Positions 30,135 through 41,284 of a stretch of DNA of 64,000 bases are shown in pieces (within the stretch, counting starts at the first letter, position 1; the number at the start of each line of letters is the position of its first letter). The DNA comes from Cerrena zonata (lineage: Eukaryota; Basidiomycota; Agaricomycetes; Polyporales; Cerrenaceae). A program made the translations under genes and the position numbers. The notes beneath the pieces were generated by a model. That model saw only the letters and a list, made by a program, of their open reading frames with translations, ran no database searches and had not been told where the DNA came from. The DNA is taken from contig JASBNA010000054.1 of assembly GCA_038087015.1 (NCBI GenBank), forward strand, positions 186,001 to 250,000, read 5' to 3'.

Positions 30135-32837
30135 TTATTGATCATTTTCAACTTCTTCCTCAACTTCATCAATATCCAAAGATACGAAACTATAGAGGCC
30201 TCCTTGAGATCTCTTATGGCCATGATTTATATGGCGGCCAAGAGATTTTGCAAGTCCATAATTACCTCCATACAATGAACTCAGAGATCCACCCCCGGTA
30301 TTAGAGGTAGAAAATGGTACCGAAAAATCAACTGGAGTATCATTAATTGGATCAATGAGTGATAAAGTATTATTGGAAATAGCTGAATCAATAGTTGATT
30401 TGGGAGTGACGGTAGATAATGGTGAACTTATAATGGGTGAAGAATCTGTTAACAGGGCAGTGCTTGGTTTAGTATTGATTCTTTTAAGGCTATGACGAGA
30501 GGCTTTTGTTTTGAGTGAAGGATTATTATTAATGGTATTAGAAGGATTTGAGCTATTATTAGGAAATTTAAATCCAGAATTAGGCATATTATTTGAATTA
30601 TGATTAATTTGGGTATTTTGTTTAACACTTGAAATATCATTGAATGGAGAAGTGATTGGTACATTGTTGTTGTTACCATTGAAGGATGAATTTTTCCTTA
30701 GATGAGGAGCTTGAGGAACCGGGGCACTTGGTTTTCTCATCATTGGATTTAATAATGAGGTGGATGAAGATTTAGCGGCCATTGAAGGGAAAGGACTAAC
30801 AGAATTACTTGAATTTCTATTCAAATTGGATGTAAGAGATGATGTCTTTTTATTGCTGAGATTAGATTCAAAAAGTTCTGGGAATTCAATCATTGGAGAT
30901 GAATAAGAATCAGCTAATGAATCACTTGAAGAAAATGCAGAATATTGATCTGATGAAAAAGATGATGCTGATGAATTAATGGAAAAAGTTGATGCAGAAT
31001 TGATATTAGTGCTATTAGATAATGAAGGTCTATGATTGGGTTCTTTACTGTGAAGGGATGATGTTGATCTGAATAAAGCTGAAGGTGGTTGAAAATCATC
31101 ATCAAAGAAACAAGATGATGAAGACATTTCGAAATTTTTAGAATCTGGAGAAGTGCAAGAATTGAAAATTGATGGAGTTGATACTGTAGAAGATCTTGAA
31201 GCTCTATTATCATTAATAGTATTTGAATGTCTATTTTGAACTTTAGTTGATGATCTATGTCTTTTCAAAATCTTTAAATTTTCAGCATGAGAAGTAACAG
31301 TTGTATAAGAATTTGATCTGTTATGAGCAAAAGGTCTATTATTTGATGGTTTACTCGAAATCATGGAAGTACTAATATTAGGAAAATGGTTTTGAGATTT
31401 AGCTCTAGTTAATTTAGTTTCCTGTCTAACTTTACCCATTTCTAATTCACAAGTCTTTTGATAATTAATATTTTTCATTTCAATATAACCTCGAGGATAA
31501 CAATTTGTTTTATATTTATCAAAGAAATTCTTATAACCACCTTCTAAAATTACAATATCAGGATAGGATAAGAAAGGATAATGATCACTATTTAAAATAC
31601 GATCACATTTCCTTAAGTGAGAAGCCATGGTTGGACCTCTAAATATGCTAAATTCACAATGGAAAATAAGTAATTTTTTCTTATCATTATTAATAGAATT
31701 AGTTGAATTTAATTTAGAAGTAATAAATTTTTGTTCTAAATCTTTTTGAGATGAAATATTAACAGATCCATTTATATGACCACCTTCAAATTCATAATTG
31801 AAACGACAATCAATGATAATAAATTCGTCAAATTCATGATTGTATTCACCGTTTACAATTTTGAACATTTCATCTTCGTCAATTCTTGGTAATAAATCAT
31901 TATCAACTTTAAAAGTTTTGATTGAAGTATTAGATAAATGGGAGTTATCTTCCATCATCATATCATTATAAGATTCTTTTTCTTTATTAGTTTGATACAT
32001 TGAATGAATTCTTCTAATACTCTTATCGGTATAAGCAGTACTATTTCTAGTAGGTTGAGTAGGAGAGTTTGAAAGATCATTCATAAGATGATCTTCATCG
32101 TTAAGGGTAGTATTATTTCCATCTTCATCATCATCATCGTCTTCGTCATTGTCGTCATCAACATCAGTATCTTCCAGAGAACCTTGACGTTGGTGATGAG
32201 AACGATAACGATTCAAAAAATTATTAGATCTATTTAAACCTTTATTATCGGAATCATTTTGGGAATGCTTAGAAACCAGGGTCATTGATTTAGTAAGGCT
32301 TTTGGATTTAGAAGAGAATTTCATCTTCATTGGGAATTCAAAATTATTAACAAAATTAGATAAATTTTTAAAAGGTTTACGATTAGTTAAAGGAGAAGAA
32401 GAATTAGGGAATTCATTTTTAACCATCAAGTTATCATTCTGTTGAAATTGATTTGAATTTTTAGATGCATAAGGAGAATCCGAATCAAGATAATCATTGG
32501 TATCACCATTGATATCGGCGTATTTAAAATACTCATCCAATTCTTTGGCAGGAGAATCAAAATAACTACTTAAAGGACGATCTCTTTTAGGAGCAGGGTT
32601 TGCTCTCAACCTTGATTGGTCAACCAGTTTACCATCACCGGTCTCATCAGCAAGAATCTTTGGAATGAAAGACATTTTATTCTTAGGAAATGGACTTAGA
32701 CTAGAATCATTTAATAAGGATAAATTCTTATTCTTCCTGGATGATGACGAAGGAGATGATGCTGAATTAGTACCGAGGGACGTTAATGGAGGACCTAAAC
32801 TTTTTCCCACTAGAAAAGAATCAGATTCATTCTTCAT
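30135..32837 (-). CDS. MIH1: Cdc25-type protein tyrosine phosphatase Mih1
   Basis: Mih1 removes the inhibitory tyrosine phosphate of Cdc28 placed by Swe1 and so promotes entry into mitosis. The 900-residue protein has a rhodanese/Cdc25 domain at about 305-450: FIIIDCRFNYEFEGGHINGSVNI, then the active site HCEFSIFRGP with Cys394 and Arg400 (CX5R), then LEGGYKNFFDKYKTNCYPRGYI. Both flanks are long, low-complexity and Ser/Asn-rich, with an Asp-rich run near residue 235; they are expected to be phosphorylated. CTG-clade Mih1 proteins are larger than the S. cerevisiae protein. Its upstream region is the longest gene-free stretch in the window. Confidence 0.92.
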   Translation of the reverse strand: MKNESDSFLVGKSLGPPLTSLGTNSASSPSSSSRKNKNLSLLNDSSLSPFPKNKMSFIPKILADETGDGKLVDQSRLRANPAPKRDRPLSSYFDSPAKELDEYFKYADINGDTNDYLDSDSPYASKNSNQFQQNDNLMVKNEFPNSSSPLTNRKPFKNLSNFVNNFEFPMKMKFSSKSKSLTKSMTLVSKHSQNDSDNKGLNRSNNFLNRYRSHHQRQGSLEDTDVDDDNDEDDDDDEDGNNTTLNDEDHLMNDLSNSPTQPTRNSTAYTDKSIRRIHSMYQTNKEKESYNDMMMEDNSHLSNTSIKTFKVDNDLLPRIDEDEMFKIVNGEYNHEFDEFIIIDCRFNYEFEGGHINGSVNISSQKDLEQKFITSKLNSTNSINNDKKKLLIFHCEFSIFRGPTMASHLRKCDRILNSDHYPFLSYPDIVILEGGYKNFFDKYKTNCYPRGYIEMKNINYQKTCELEMGKVRQETKLTRAKSQNHFPNISTSMISSKPSNNRPFAHNRSNSYTTVTSHAENLKILKRHRSSTKVQNRHSNTINDNRASRSSTVSTPSIFNSCTSPDSKNFEMSSSSCFFDDDFQPPSALFRSTSSLHSKEPNHRPSLSNSTNINSASTFSINSSASSFSSDQYSAFSSSDSLADSYSSPMIEFPELFESNLSNKKTSSLTSNLNRNSSNSVSPFPSMAAKSSSTSLLNPMMRKPSAPVPQAPHLRKNSSFNGNNNNVPITSPFNDISSVKQNTQINHNSNNMPNSGFKFPNNSSNPSNTINNNPSLKTKASRHSLKRINTKPSTALLTDSSPIISSPLSTVTPKSTIDSAISNNTLSLIDPINDTPVDFSVPFSTSNTGGGSLSSLYGGNYGLAKSLGRHINHGHKRSQGGLYSFVSLDIDEVEEEVENDQ

Positions 32838-34649
32838 TCTGCAAAGGAATACACCAAGTTATATACTTGACCAATTCTGAATGAACCAGAACCCCAAGTC
32901 AAACCAATTTGAAACTAAATCTCAAGACTCCAACCCGGTTCTAGAGCGGAAACAGTCGAATTGACAATAATTGAAGATATGTTGAGTGACGAGTTACAAC
33001 AAAGATGAGCTTACCTCAAAGACTGCTGCTATTATTAAGCTGATTTCCCAGTTTCTTAATTGTTTCTGCTAAGTATTGTCTACAAACAAAAAACTAGCAC
33101 CAAAAACAAAAAAAAAAATAATAATAATAAAAAAAAAAAAAAGTAGAGTTTCAGGATTCACAAAAGAATGGCTATAACGTGACTTCACAAAGACAACGAA
33201 GCTAAGTAAAGCAAGTGGGAAGAGATTCGAGACTAGAGGCCGGTTGTTAGTCAAGCTCGAGAGGTAAAAGTTAAAAGCCGGCGAATTGGGGAGATAGTAA
33301 TGGAAACTTGGGAAGTAACGGTACTAAATGCACAAATGATGGTTGGGAAGACAGCCAGAGAAAAATCCCAAAATAGAAGGACCGAGAGATTTGGGGAAGG
33401 AGTGGATAGAGTTAAAGAAGTGAAAAAGAATGAAAAAGAGTGAGTAGAAGAGGAATAATTAGACTGGGGGGTGACTTGTTATTGAGGAAGATGCAAAATT
33501 TGAGAGGGAAAAATTGGTATATATAAGGATAGACATGAGATCAAATGGCTTCTACAACCCTCTCACAACTTGAAATTGATCAAAGTTAGGATATTGTTTT
33601 AGCCTTTGCAACATTGGAAAGGTAACGAAAGCATAACAACCCCAAATTAGGGAGTATATCGGCTTTTATTACCTCCCAGTATATTTTTCTTTCCTTTATT
33701 TACTTTATTCTATTTATTTGTGTTAAAAACCATCTTGCATTCCTTCTTCGCTCTCGAAAACATTGGGGGGATGGTAGTTTACAGAGGATGATTGCTAGTT
33801 ACAATTTTGAACTCGTGATTAAAGTTAATTGCTCTGGCAGCTTACCATATATAGGTGCTTAAAAAGCAATCATTGTATGTCTCAAACATAAAAGCTTTCC
33901 TAAATTGAATGGTTTGTTCTTTCTGATCCCAAAAACATTCACCTACATGACCTTGCTTTTATCTTTTCCTATCAGATGAATTGTTTCCTTATTCTGGCTG
34001 CATAAACACGGCTATTCGAATTTCTTTTGCTAAAATTATAATTTCTTTATATATAATTTTCCTGCCATACATTGGGGCACTTCAATGCTTTGCATCTACG
34101 ATTAACTTTTTTGTTTGTTTGTCTTTCTTTGTTTATGTTCATATAGCTTATATTTTTTTCTTTTCTTTTCTGTTTTCTGTTCAATGGTGTCTTTTCCATT
34201 GGTGTTTTACCACGTCTTCCATGCTTAGACTGATCTTTCAACCGTTTTTCTTTCGTCATTTCACTTCTCTCCTCTTGTTTGAATTAATTAGCCAGTTATT
34301 ATTTTGAATTGTTTGTTATTTCAGTTGAGTTTACAATTATTTTCTCTTGTTGTTTGTCTATTGACCCAAACGATCAAAAGCCTATTTTTTTTTGTTCTTG
34401 TTCAGTTGTATGCCGTAGTTCAATACCTTGTGTTCTTACTAGTCATTTGACTTTGAATAAGTTGGTCAAACAATAGTATTCGATAAGCACTAAAACCGTC
34501 CCCTCGAGTTCAAAATGAAAATAAAAGGGACAAAGAAAAGGTAAATAGAAGGTATAGAAAAGTTGATCCGAACCAAACTCTTTCGATTCGTGTTCCACTT
34601 GGTTCATAACTTCGGAGGACTTGCTTTGCACATGCTCCTCCGCTTGCCT

Positions 34650-34755
34650 TAGTCCTTGCCTTGATCTCCTCTTCTCTTCCTTCTTCCTTCTTCCTTCTTC
34701 CTTATTCCTTATTCCTTCTCCTTCCTCTTCTCCTTCTCTCTCTTCTTTCTCCATT
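34650..34755. repeat. Pyrimidine-rich CTTCCTT/CTTATTC tract
   Basis: The plus strand is almost entirely C and T over about 100 bases, with recurring TTCCTTC and TTCCTTA units. It lies in the gene-free region upstream of MIH1. Confidence 0.7.
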
Positions 34756-35346
34756 CATCTCTTCTTCGTTCATCCTTTCTTCGATCTCTCTTCGTCTATT
34801 CATTATTCCACCCACCATTCATCCATCTATATTCTTCTCCCGTTCCACCTGAACGCGTTTGGGTCGTTCGCCATTATTTGTGTAATGTTTTGGTTGCTTC
34901 CAAATCAAGTAGTTCTCTTTTTTCGCAATTTTTGTTTGTTGATGTTTTGATGTTTTCGTGTAGCACCATCTTGCTTTATATTATGGGTGTATTCAATGAC
35001 GGATGGGATTATTCATGTAGATGTTCTACAAGGTATTCCTTGGTACAAAGACAACAAACAAACGACTCCCTGGTGATGCCCTTCTTTCTTTTGTAGTCCC
35101 TCGAGTACCTGCTTGTTGTACTTGTGTTCAAATGCACCTAATTTGTTCTGTTGTTCAGTTGTTCACAAGTAAGTTCACAAGTAAGTTACCAGTGCAACCT
35201 GGTAGTTGGTGGACCATAGTGCTCAGCAACGTTTTGTCAAGTGTTTTAGTGGCTGTAGGGCTTTTAATAGCTGGCGTTTGGCGGGGCTTTAGTGTCTGTA
35301 AGTAATTTACTTGCGTAACGGTTGCCTTAGTCTGGTCAAGGTTGAT

Positions 35347-35408
35347 CGAAAATGCCTTGGTCAGGTTAATTGAGAATGCCTTGGTCAGATTAATTGAAAA
35401 TGCCTTCT
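35347..35408. repeat. 24-bp tandem repeat
   Basis: AATGCCTTGGTCAG followed by G/A-TTAATTGA repeats twice with a third partial unit. A neighbouring 12-bp unit (GTTCACAAGTAA) is duplicated at 35161-35184. No open frame depends on it. Confidence 0.75.
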
Positions 35409-36049
35409 CTCCATTCAACCTCTGGGTATCGGGATCCATTCTATTATTGCTCAAATCACAAATTCATGAACTCTCGCTAATCGTATATAGCCCTTTTCAT
35501 CCTTCATTCACTTTCGTTTTGTTCTTCTTCCCATTTGAACGTCTCCGTTTGATGCTTTTTGAGTCAAATGCAAGTGTAATTTGCTTATTGCCTTCCCCTT
35601 GTTACTACCAACGTAATAGTAACTCGAGTGTTCGCAAAATCGTTAAAACCGTTGATCGTAAATTGTTCCCAATTGGCCTCATAACCTTGTTGAACTGATG
35701 CTTTATTACTTACGTCCCTACCTACTATCACATGCCTCATGTCTTACTCGGACTCGTCCGTGATGTCGGAACGTAACCTTGCAGTTTTGCTGATATGGAA
35801 TTTTCAACAATGTAATAACTTTTCCTTTTACAGTGTTACTTTTTCATTTCTATTATGTAGGTAATTTATTCTTTTTTTGGTCAATTATTTCCTCTTACTT
35901 GGATCATGGTCCTTGCCTTTACGAACTCATCATTTCATTATATCATTCTCGAGGCTATGTCTCATCGCTATTGTATACATTGATCTACTCGAATATCGTA
36001 TGCTTTATTTACATTTAATATTCTATATAATGGGGATTTTGTATAATTG

Positions 36050-38887
36050 TTATTCTATCCGATCCAAAAACTCATCCATAGTAGCAATTCTTTTCTTCGG
36101 AAGCTCCGTGGGTAGTTGTTGAGGCTTAAAGTGCTCTCGACTGTTTGCATTACTTGAGGTTGAATAGGGGATGTCCAGAGATGCATTTCTTACTCCATTT
36201 GTCCAGAAATTAAAATTATCATCACCCCCAACAACAAAAGTGTCATCCGCTTGTTCCTCATCACTGAAATTTTCATCTTCAACTTCATCACTATTCCTGC
36301 TGAAATCTAATTGATCATTTACAATCCCACGAGTAAATGCAGTGGGTGTTGTTTGATTTCTTAGCGATGAATAATCGTGCTGTGATTGTAATGGTGATTT
36401 CCCAACAGTATTTTTAAAACTATAAGGAGATTTTTGTGATTGCAGTGGTGAATTGTCAACAATGTAATTGGTAGGAGATTTCGATGGTTTTGATTTAGGA
36501 GGCGGTAAACTTGGTAATTCAATCTCCTCTTGTTCGGATATACTGGAGCTAGAAAGCAGACTCAGTCTTTTATGTTTTGATTTTGTGGTTGAACTTAATG
36601 AAAATGCATCATCGGTTAAGTAAGCATTCAAGTTCAAAGATGATGTCGAACTAGCTATTCTAGTTAGCCCAACCGATCTAATCGAGGACGAAATGGAATT
36701 CTTCCTAGAGCAAGTTGGTGACGCAACATTTTTGGGAGACTCATTGAAAACTTTCAGTGAAATTGAATCTTGATTCGGAAGTTCAATTGCTTTATTATTC
36801 TTGTATAATTGTTCACTCGATTTATTGTTTGAATCGGTTTTTGATGTTAAACCACCAAATATAGGTGGAGGTTCCATCAAATCAGTGAATTTTTTGGCAT
36901 TTTGTAATCTTTCCTTGGGCTTCTTCTCAGGTGATGATAATGAGCTAATTGTTGGCTTTTGTTCGGACTCTGCTGATTGTAATTTGGTTGATTTTTTGGA
37001 TCTGCTAAAAAATCTTCTTGAGGGACTAATCATTGATTTGATGGACGATGGAGATCCAGCTCCAATTGTGATTATCTCATCATTAGTTGTTCCAGGTGTC
37101 ATTATAGGGGAATGGTTAAACGTCTGTGTCGATAAAGGAGTTTTCTGAGCAGCTGTAATAGTATTGAGTGAAGGATTAGAGTTATTATTTTTTTCATGAA
37201 ATGAATCTTTTATTTTCAATGGAGGTGGTACACCCACTTTATTCTTTGATTCAAACGATGGGTTCTTTAAAGTATCTTCACTATTGAATGCTGCATTATT
37301 AGTTGGTGAATTGAGGAAAAATTTATCAATGCTAAAGTTATCATTACTTGGTTTTTCTCGTAAAGTTCTCGTGGTAGCTGATGGTGGCTTTTCCAAAGCT
37401 TTATGTGAAGATATACTCAAATTACTTGAATTCGAAATTAACATATTAAAGGCACTTTGACTATCTTGTTCTTTTAAGTTATCATCGTTTAGAGACCTCA
37501 ATACCTCTGAGGTATCATAAGGTTCAACTTCTTCTTTTTCAAGGGATCCCATTGAGCTGGAATCATCAAAGTACGAATTGAGTAGATCATCAACAGGTTC
37601 TAAGTTACTTAATGATGTTGGATCATTCAATAATTTTTCTTCATTGATTTCGTGTTCTTTTTGTTGTTGAATGATGTCATGATTAGGAGGAGCCGGGGAG
37701 GGTTCAGTCTTATTACTAAAGAATTTTCTTATCTTAGTAGCAAGTCCAGTTTCATTTGATGGAGGTTTATTTTGATTTGAAATCAACTTCTTATTAAACT
37801 CTACGAATTCACTTATTTGTTTTGAATTTTGTAAGTCAAATGTGGTGAAAGCATGCTGTTTTATATCTTTTATAGTCATCCTTTGCTTAGGATCCTTAAT
37901 GAGTAATTTATTGATCAAATCTTTCAATAACTTTAATTCATTAACATCTTCTAATGTAGTTCGTGATGATTTCTTGATTTGAGGGAACTTTAAAGGTTCT
38001 GTGACGATTTTTTTGAAAAGAGAGAATTCATTATTACCATTGAAGGGTAAATTATGAAATACTAAACAGTAAAGAATTACTCCTAATGACCATAAATCAA
38101 TTTTATTATCGATTTTACTCTTGGCTCTGTCGGCATCATTAAGCATGGATAATCTATTATTAACAAATTGACATAGTTCAGGAGCGAAAAATGCTGGGGT
38201 ACCCATTGTTTTACCCAATTCTTTATCATCATTAGCATTATTTTCAAGAATTAGACTAACTCCAAAATCAGAAATCTTAATGGTTTTATCAGCACTGATC
38301 AATAAGTTGGATGGCTTTAAGTCACGGTGTATTATATGCTTGTAGTCATGGAGGTACTCAAGACCGTTTATTACATCCCTTAATAACTTATTCAAAGTAA
38401 GTCCCTGACCATTCTTATTGTGTTTTTCATGATAATGGTTATAATTTTTCCAATCAACCTCACCATATTTACAGTACTCCAACACTAGCAAGATCTTATC
38501 GTACTTCAAATCATCAATAACTTGATATAGTTGAACAACATTGGGATGTTTACAACCTTTCATTATTTGAATTTCCCTCTTTATCTTGGTCGTATGACTC
38601 AAGTATGTTTTCGTTATAAGACGCGTCTTATCAATACGATTGATGGTCTTTATAGCTACATACTTGTTCTTAGGGCTTTTTTCACTGCTTTTCTTCCTGG
38701 ATCCTTTGATAGAATTGGTGGATGGGGTTGGCAGTAAAATATTGGAATCCTTCTCCGAAACATTCTCTGCTAGCATTACCTTACCAAATTGGCCTTGTCC
38801 TATCTTTTTCAATATCCGATAGGTATTATTGATGATCTTCCTATTCGAACTACCCTCATTTTCAATAGATAGATGAGAAACGTCCAT
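36050..38887 (-). CDS. SAK1: Snf1-activating protein kinase (Sak1/Tos3/Elm1 family)
   Basis: Kinases of this family (CaMKK/LKB1-like) phosphorylate the activation loop of Snf1/AMPK, switching on growth on non-glucose carbon. The 945-residue protein has its kinase domain first: GQGQFGKV (about 30-37), VAIKTINR, catalytic IIHRDLKPSNLL, DFGVSLI, and the family-typical activation segment TMGTPAFFAPELC. An insert after the glycine loop (about 45-80) is also typical. The remaining 570 residues are Ser/Asn/Pro-rich and end with RIATMDEFLDRIE. Sak1 is favoured by the large C-terminal tail. I start at the ATG at 38887; the Lys-rich extension upstream has only a TTG. Confidence 0.85.
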   Translation of the reverse strand: MDVSHLSIENEGSSNRKIINNTYRILKKIGQGQFGKVMLAENVSEKDSNILLPTPSTNSIKGSRKKSSEKSPKNKYVAIKTINRIDKTRLITKTYLSHTTKIKREIQIMKGCKHPNVVQLYQVIDDLKYDKILLVLEYCKYGEVDWKNYNHYHEKHNKNGQGLTLNKLLRDVINGLEYLHDYKHIIHRDLKPSNLLISADKTIKISDFGVSLILENNANDDKELGKTMGTPAFFAPELCQFVNNRLSMLNDADRAKSKIDNKIDLWSLGVILYCLVFHNLPFNGNNEFSLFKKIVTEPLKFPQIKKSSRTTLEDVNELKLLKDLINKLLIKDPKQRMTIKDIKQHAFTTFDLQNSKQISEFVEFNKKLISNQNKPPSNETGLATKIRKFFSNKTEPSPAPPNHDIIQQQKEHEINEEKLLNDPTSLSNLEPVDDLLNSYFDDSSSMGSLEKEEVEPYDTSEVLRSLNDDNLKEQDSQSAFNMLISNSSNLSISSHKALEKPPSATTRTLREKPSNDNFSIDKFFLNSPTNNAAFNSEDTLKNPSFESKNKVGVPPPLKIKDSFHEKNNNSNPSLNTITAAQKTPLSTQTFNHSPIMTPGTTNDEIITIGAGSPSSIKSMISPSRRFFSRSKKSTKLQSAESEQKPTISSLSSPEKKPKERLQNAKKFTDLMEPPPIFGGLTSKTDSNNKSSEQLYKNNKAIELPNQDSISLKVFNESPKNVASPTCSRKNSISSSIRSVGLTRIASSTSSLNLNAYLTDDAFSLSSTTKSKHKRLSLLSSSSISEQEEIELPSLPPPKSKPSKSPTNYIVDNSPLQSQKSPYSFKNTVGKSPLQSQHDYSSLRNQTTPTAFTRGIVNDQLDFSRNSDEVEDENFSDEEQADDTFVVGGDDNFNFWTNGVRNASLDIPYSTSSNANSREHFKPQQLPTELPKKRIATMDEFLDRIE

Positions 38888-39679
38888 TCTTTCATCGATT
38901 TTGAATAGTTTCTTGGGGGTCTTTTTTTTTCTCTTTTTTTTCAATACAGCGTCTCTCTAAGTTAACATTGGCAGTAACAAGAGTTTCCGAAAGGTCTATT
39001 AATTGTTTATGGTGTCCACTCTTCTAGCTTATCTTCTCTCCCTTCTGACTTTGATAAATGTAGGTTTAAGGGGCTTGGACTCGATTCGAACTCAACGGTA
39101 TATCTGATTTCGAGGTTAAAAGAAGTAGCGAGCAGGAAAAAAGTCGCTTTTAGAAAGATCATATGCAGTCAGATAAAACTGTTAAATAGGGCATCTTGCA
39201 ACTAAAAGACTGCAAAAAGCCAGACTACTTGAATTTGAAATACAACAGTTGTAGCAGGTAAGAAGGACATGGAAACGTTCAATTTATGTGGTTTGTGCTT
39301 TAGTAATGTAATTGAATTTTGAAAATGCGAGAATGGGCCATTGGCTTTGGCTCGTTTTCAATTACTTCAACTGATCAGGGAAGTTTTTTAGTAAGTAGAG
39401 GGATGACAAGTATCAAAAAGCAGTTGCAGTTAAGATACATAATGATGAATTAGGCGTTCGGTGGCAATGTTTTATTTCTTTGAATTTTGAAAGATTTTTA
39501 TAGCTTTTTGGGGAAATATTGATAGAAGAAACCAATATTAACTTTTAAAAAGCAAGTAAGGGGCCATTAATAGTAAGTTTCTATAAGGACACAGATATGA
39601 TTTAGTAGCTACAATGATCTACATGAAGACACAATATTAAGAACATCATAAAAATTAACATTATAAAAATCAAACATAA
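38888..39679. other. SAK1 upstream region and permease 3' flank, nothing clear
   Basis: About 790 AT-rich bases. A B-box-like GTTCGAATC on the minus strand (about 39080-39094) has no pairing T-stem, so I do not call a tRNA. ATGATGA (39443-39449) resembles a snoRNA C box, but I found no convincing partner. Confidence 0.4.
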
Positions 39680-41284
39680 TTATACCCGTTCCAAGTGTTG
39701 AGTATCGACCTTTTCCTTTCTCTTATCATTGTCAAGTCTTTCATCGGTAATGGATTCCTCCATTGAAGACTTGACTCCAGTGGCTGCGAATTCATCTTCA
39801 ATCTTTTCATCTCTGTCACCATCAAGAGAGGTACCTCTATTTTCAGGACCAACAAACATAATTAAGATAAGATAACCAAAGACACAACCCATGAAAATAC
39901 TCATAACTGTTGCATAATCATAAGCACTTTCACCATTGACAGTAATAGGGAAACGTTCACCAATAGTACTTTCAATAGTTGAAGAAGCACCACTAGCCAA
40001 ATTACCTAATTGGTAAGATAAACCCAGGATTAAAGATCTATAAAGGGGAGGAGATAATTCAGCAAGATGAATTGGGACAATTGCCCAAGAACCTTGAACG
40101 AAAAATTGAAGAAAGAAAGCTCCAGCATTAATACCAGCACCACTTGAGAAAGCCCATCCATAAATGCAAACCCCACCAAGAACACTGGAGATCATAACAG
40201 TTAAACGACGACCAACAAAAGAACTTAAATGACCTAAAGTAAGCCCACCAGCCATTGCACCTAAGTTAGCAACACAATTAGTTACCGTTGAACGATCTTT
40301 ACCAAAACCTTTTTGAGCAGTTAACATGGTTGGATATAAATCTTGCGATCCATGAGAACTAAAATTAAAACCTGCCATCATTAAAACCAAATAAACAAAA
40401 ATCAACCAATAACGTTTGAAAGCATCTTTTGCAGCATTACTCATGGTAAATTTTTCCCCCAATTTTGTATTAGCAGTATTTGATTCTTTACGTTTAATTA
40501 AATTTTTTTGAGTGACTTCAGTTTCTCTCAGTAAGTAAAGTCCAAGAATCATTAAGAATGGCGGACCAGAAGAAAACCAAAAGATAGATCTCCAACCGTA
40601 AGGAGAATTATCAACAATTGCTCTGGTGAAAATGACTGCTAATAAATAACCAAAAGCATAACCTTGCTGGAAAATACCACTAACAACCCCTCTAGCTTTA
40701 ATTGGACAATCTTCTAAAGCATAAGCAGCAGCGTTACCAAAGATACCACCCATAAAACAACCAAATAAAGCACGGACACCAAGAAAAGATTGATAATCTT
40801 TAACAAACCCAGTACCAATCTGAAGAACACATAAAATGAAAAGATTAATCATAAGAGGCCATCTTCTACCGTACATTTCACCCATATAACCAAAGATAAA
40901 AGCACCCACTGAACGAAGAAACAAAACCAACGAAATCGACCACGATAAATCAGAAACCGAACGATCAAAATAGTCACTCAAGGCCACCATATTCAAAGAG
41001 ACTGCAAAATAATCTAAAGCATCAAACGTCCAAATAATAAAAGCCAAGAGAAAATAACACCAATTTCTGAGTGATAAACTGCTCAACGCTTCAAAAGGAT
41101 TTAAAATATCTGACCAAGTATATTGAGCTAATTCTGACTTTGGAACAAATAAGCTAGTAAAACGAGAACCAAAATACTTCAATATCGCTCTTGAAGTAAA
41201 CGTTGGTGGTTTAATCACATGTTTATTATGTTCCTTAATGATTTCAGAATCGTGGGATGAAGATATAGATAACCTATTACTCAT
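39680..41284 (-). CDS. JEN: Jen-type carboxylate (lactate/dicarboxylate) proton symporter
   Basis: Jen permeases are major-facilitator plasma-membrane symporters that import lactate, pyruvate or C4 dicarboxylates; they are repressed by glucose. The 534-residue protein has twelve predicted helices, starting with FLLAFIIWTFDALDYFAVSL. It carries the family signature NFSSHGSQDLYPT (residues 307-319; consensus NxxS/THxxSQDxxPT). Both termini are cytosolic; the C-terminus is acidic and Lys-rich, suited to ubiquitin-driven turnover. GCGGGG at about 41403-41408, some 120 bases upstream, is a loose match to a Mig1 site. Sequence alone does not let me choose between monocarboxylate Jen1 and dicarboxylate Jen2. 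Confidence 0.9.
   Translation of the reverse strand: MSNRLSISSSHDSEIIKEHNKHVIKPPTFTSRAILKYFGSRFTSLFVPKSELAQYTWSDILNPFEALSSLSLRNWCYFLLAFIIWTFDALDYFAVSLNMVALSDYFDRSVSDLSWSISLVLFLRSVGAFIFGYMGEMYGRRWPLMINLFILCVLQIGTGFVKDYQSFLGVRALFGCFMGGIFGNAAAYALEDCPIKARGVVSGIFQQGYAFGYLLAVIFTRAIVDNSPYGWRSIFWFSSGPPFLMILGLYLLRETEVTQKNLIKRKESNTANTKLGEKFTMSNAAKDAFKRYWLIFVYLVLMMAGFNFSSHGSQDLYPTMLTAQKGFGKDRSTVTNCVANLGAMAGGLTLGHLSSFVGRRLTVMISSVLGGVCIYGWAFSSGAGINAGAFFLQFFVQGSWAIVPIHLAELSPPLYRSLILGLSYQLGNLASGASSTIESTIGERFPITVNGESAYDYATVMSIFMGCVFGYLILIMFVGPENRGTSLDGDRDEKIEDEFAATGVKSSMEESITDERLDNDKRKEKVDTQHLERV

Larger units (their letters stand above)
32838..36049. other. 3.2-kb gene-free region between MIH1 and SAK1
   Basis: No frame here has protein-like composition; the longest (about 118 codons) are hydrophobic translations of T-rich DNA. 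Visible features are A-runs (33104-33140), a TATATATAAGG element (33518-33528), a strongly T/pyrimidine-rich plus strand from about 33900 to 34980, including CTTCCTT repeats at 34650-34755, a 12-bp duplication (35161-35184) and a 24-bp tandem repeat (about 35347-35408). Since MIH1 reads leftward, the region is at least in part its promoter and possibly a long 5' leader. Noncoding transcription or a centromere cannot be judged from sequence. Confidence 0.5.

Noticed and set aside
33981..35698. Several frames of 60-118 codons in the MIH1-SAK1 gap
   Set aside because: They are Phe/Leu/Ser-rich readings of T-rich DNA, or Glu/Lys-rich readings of the opposite strand of the pyrimidine tract. No domain or conserved start is visible.
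32838..36049. Calling this region a centromere
   Set aside because: Only size and lack of genes suggest it. Budding yeast centromeres of this clade have no shared sequence signature that I could verify.
39076..39096. tRNA B-box-like GTTCGAATC on the minus strand
   Set aside because: The flanking bases do not form a five-pair T-stem and there is no A box at the right distance.
39440..39520. Possible C/D snoRNA (ATGATGA)
   Set aside because: No well-placed CTGA box with terminal stem could be identified.
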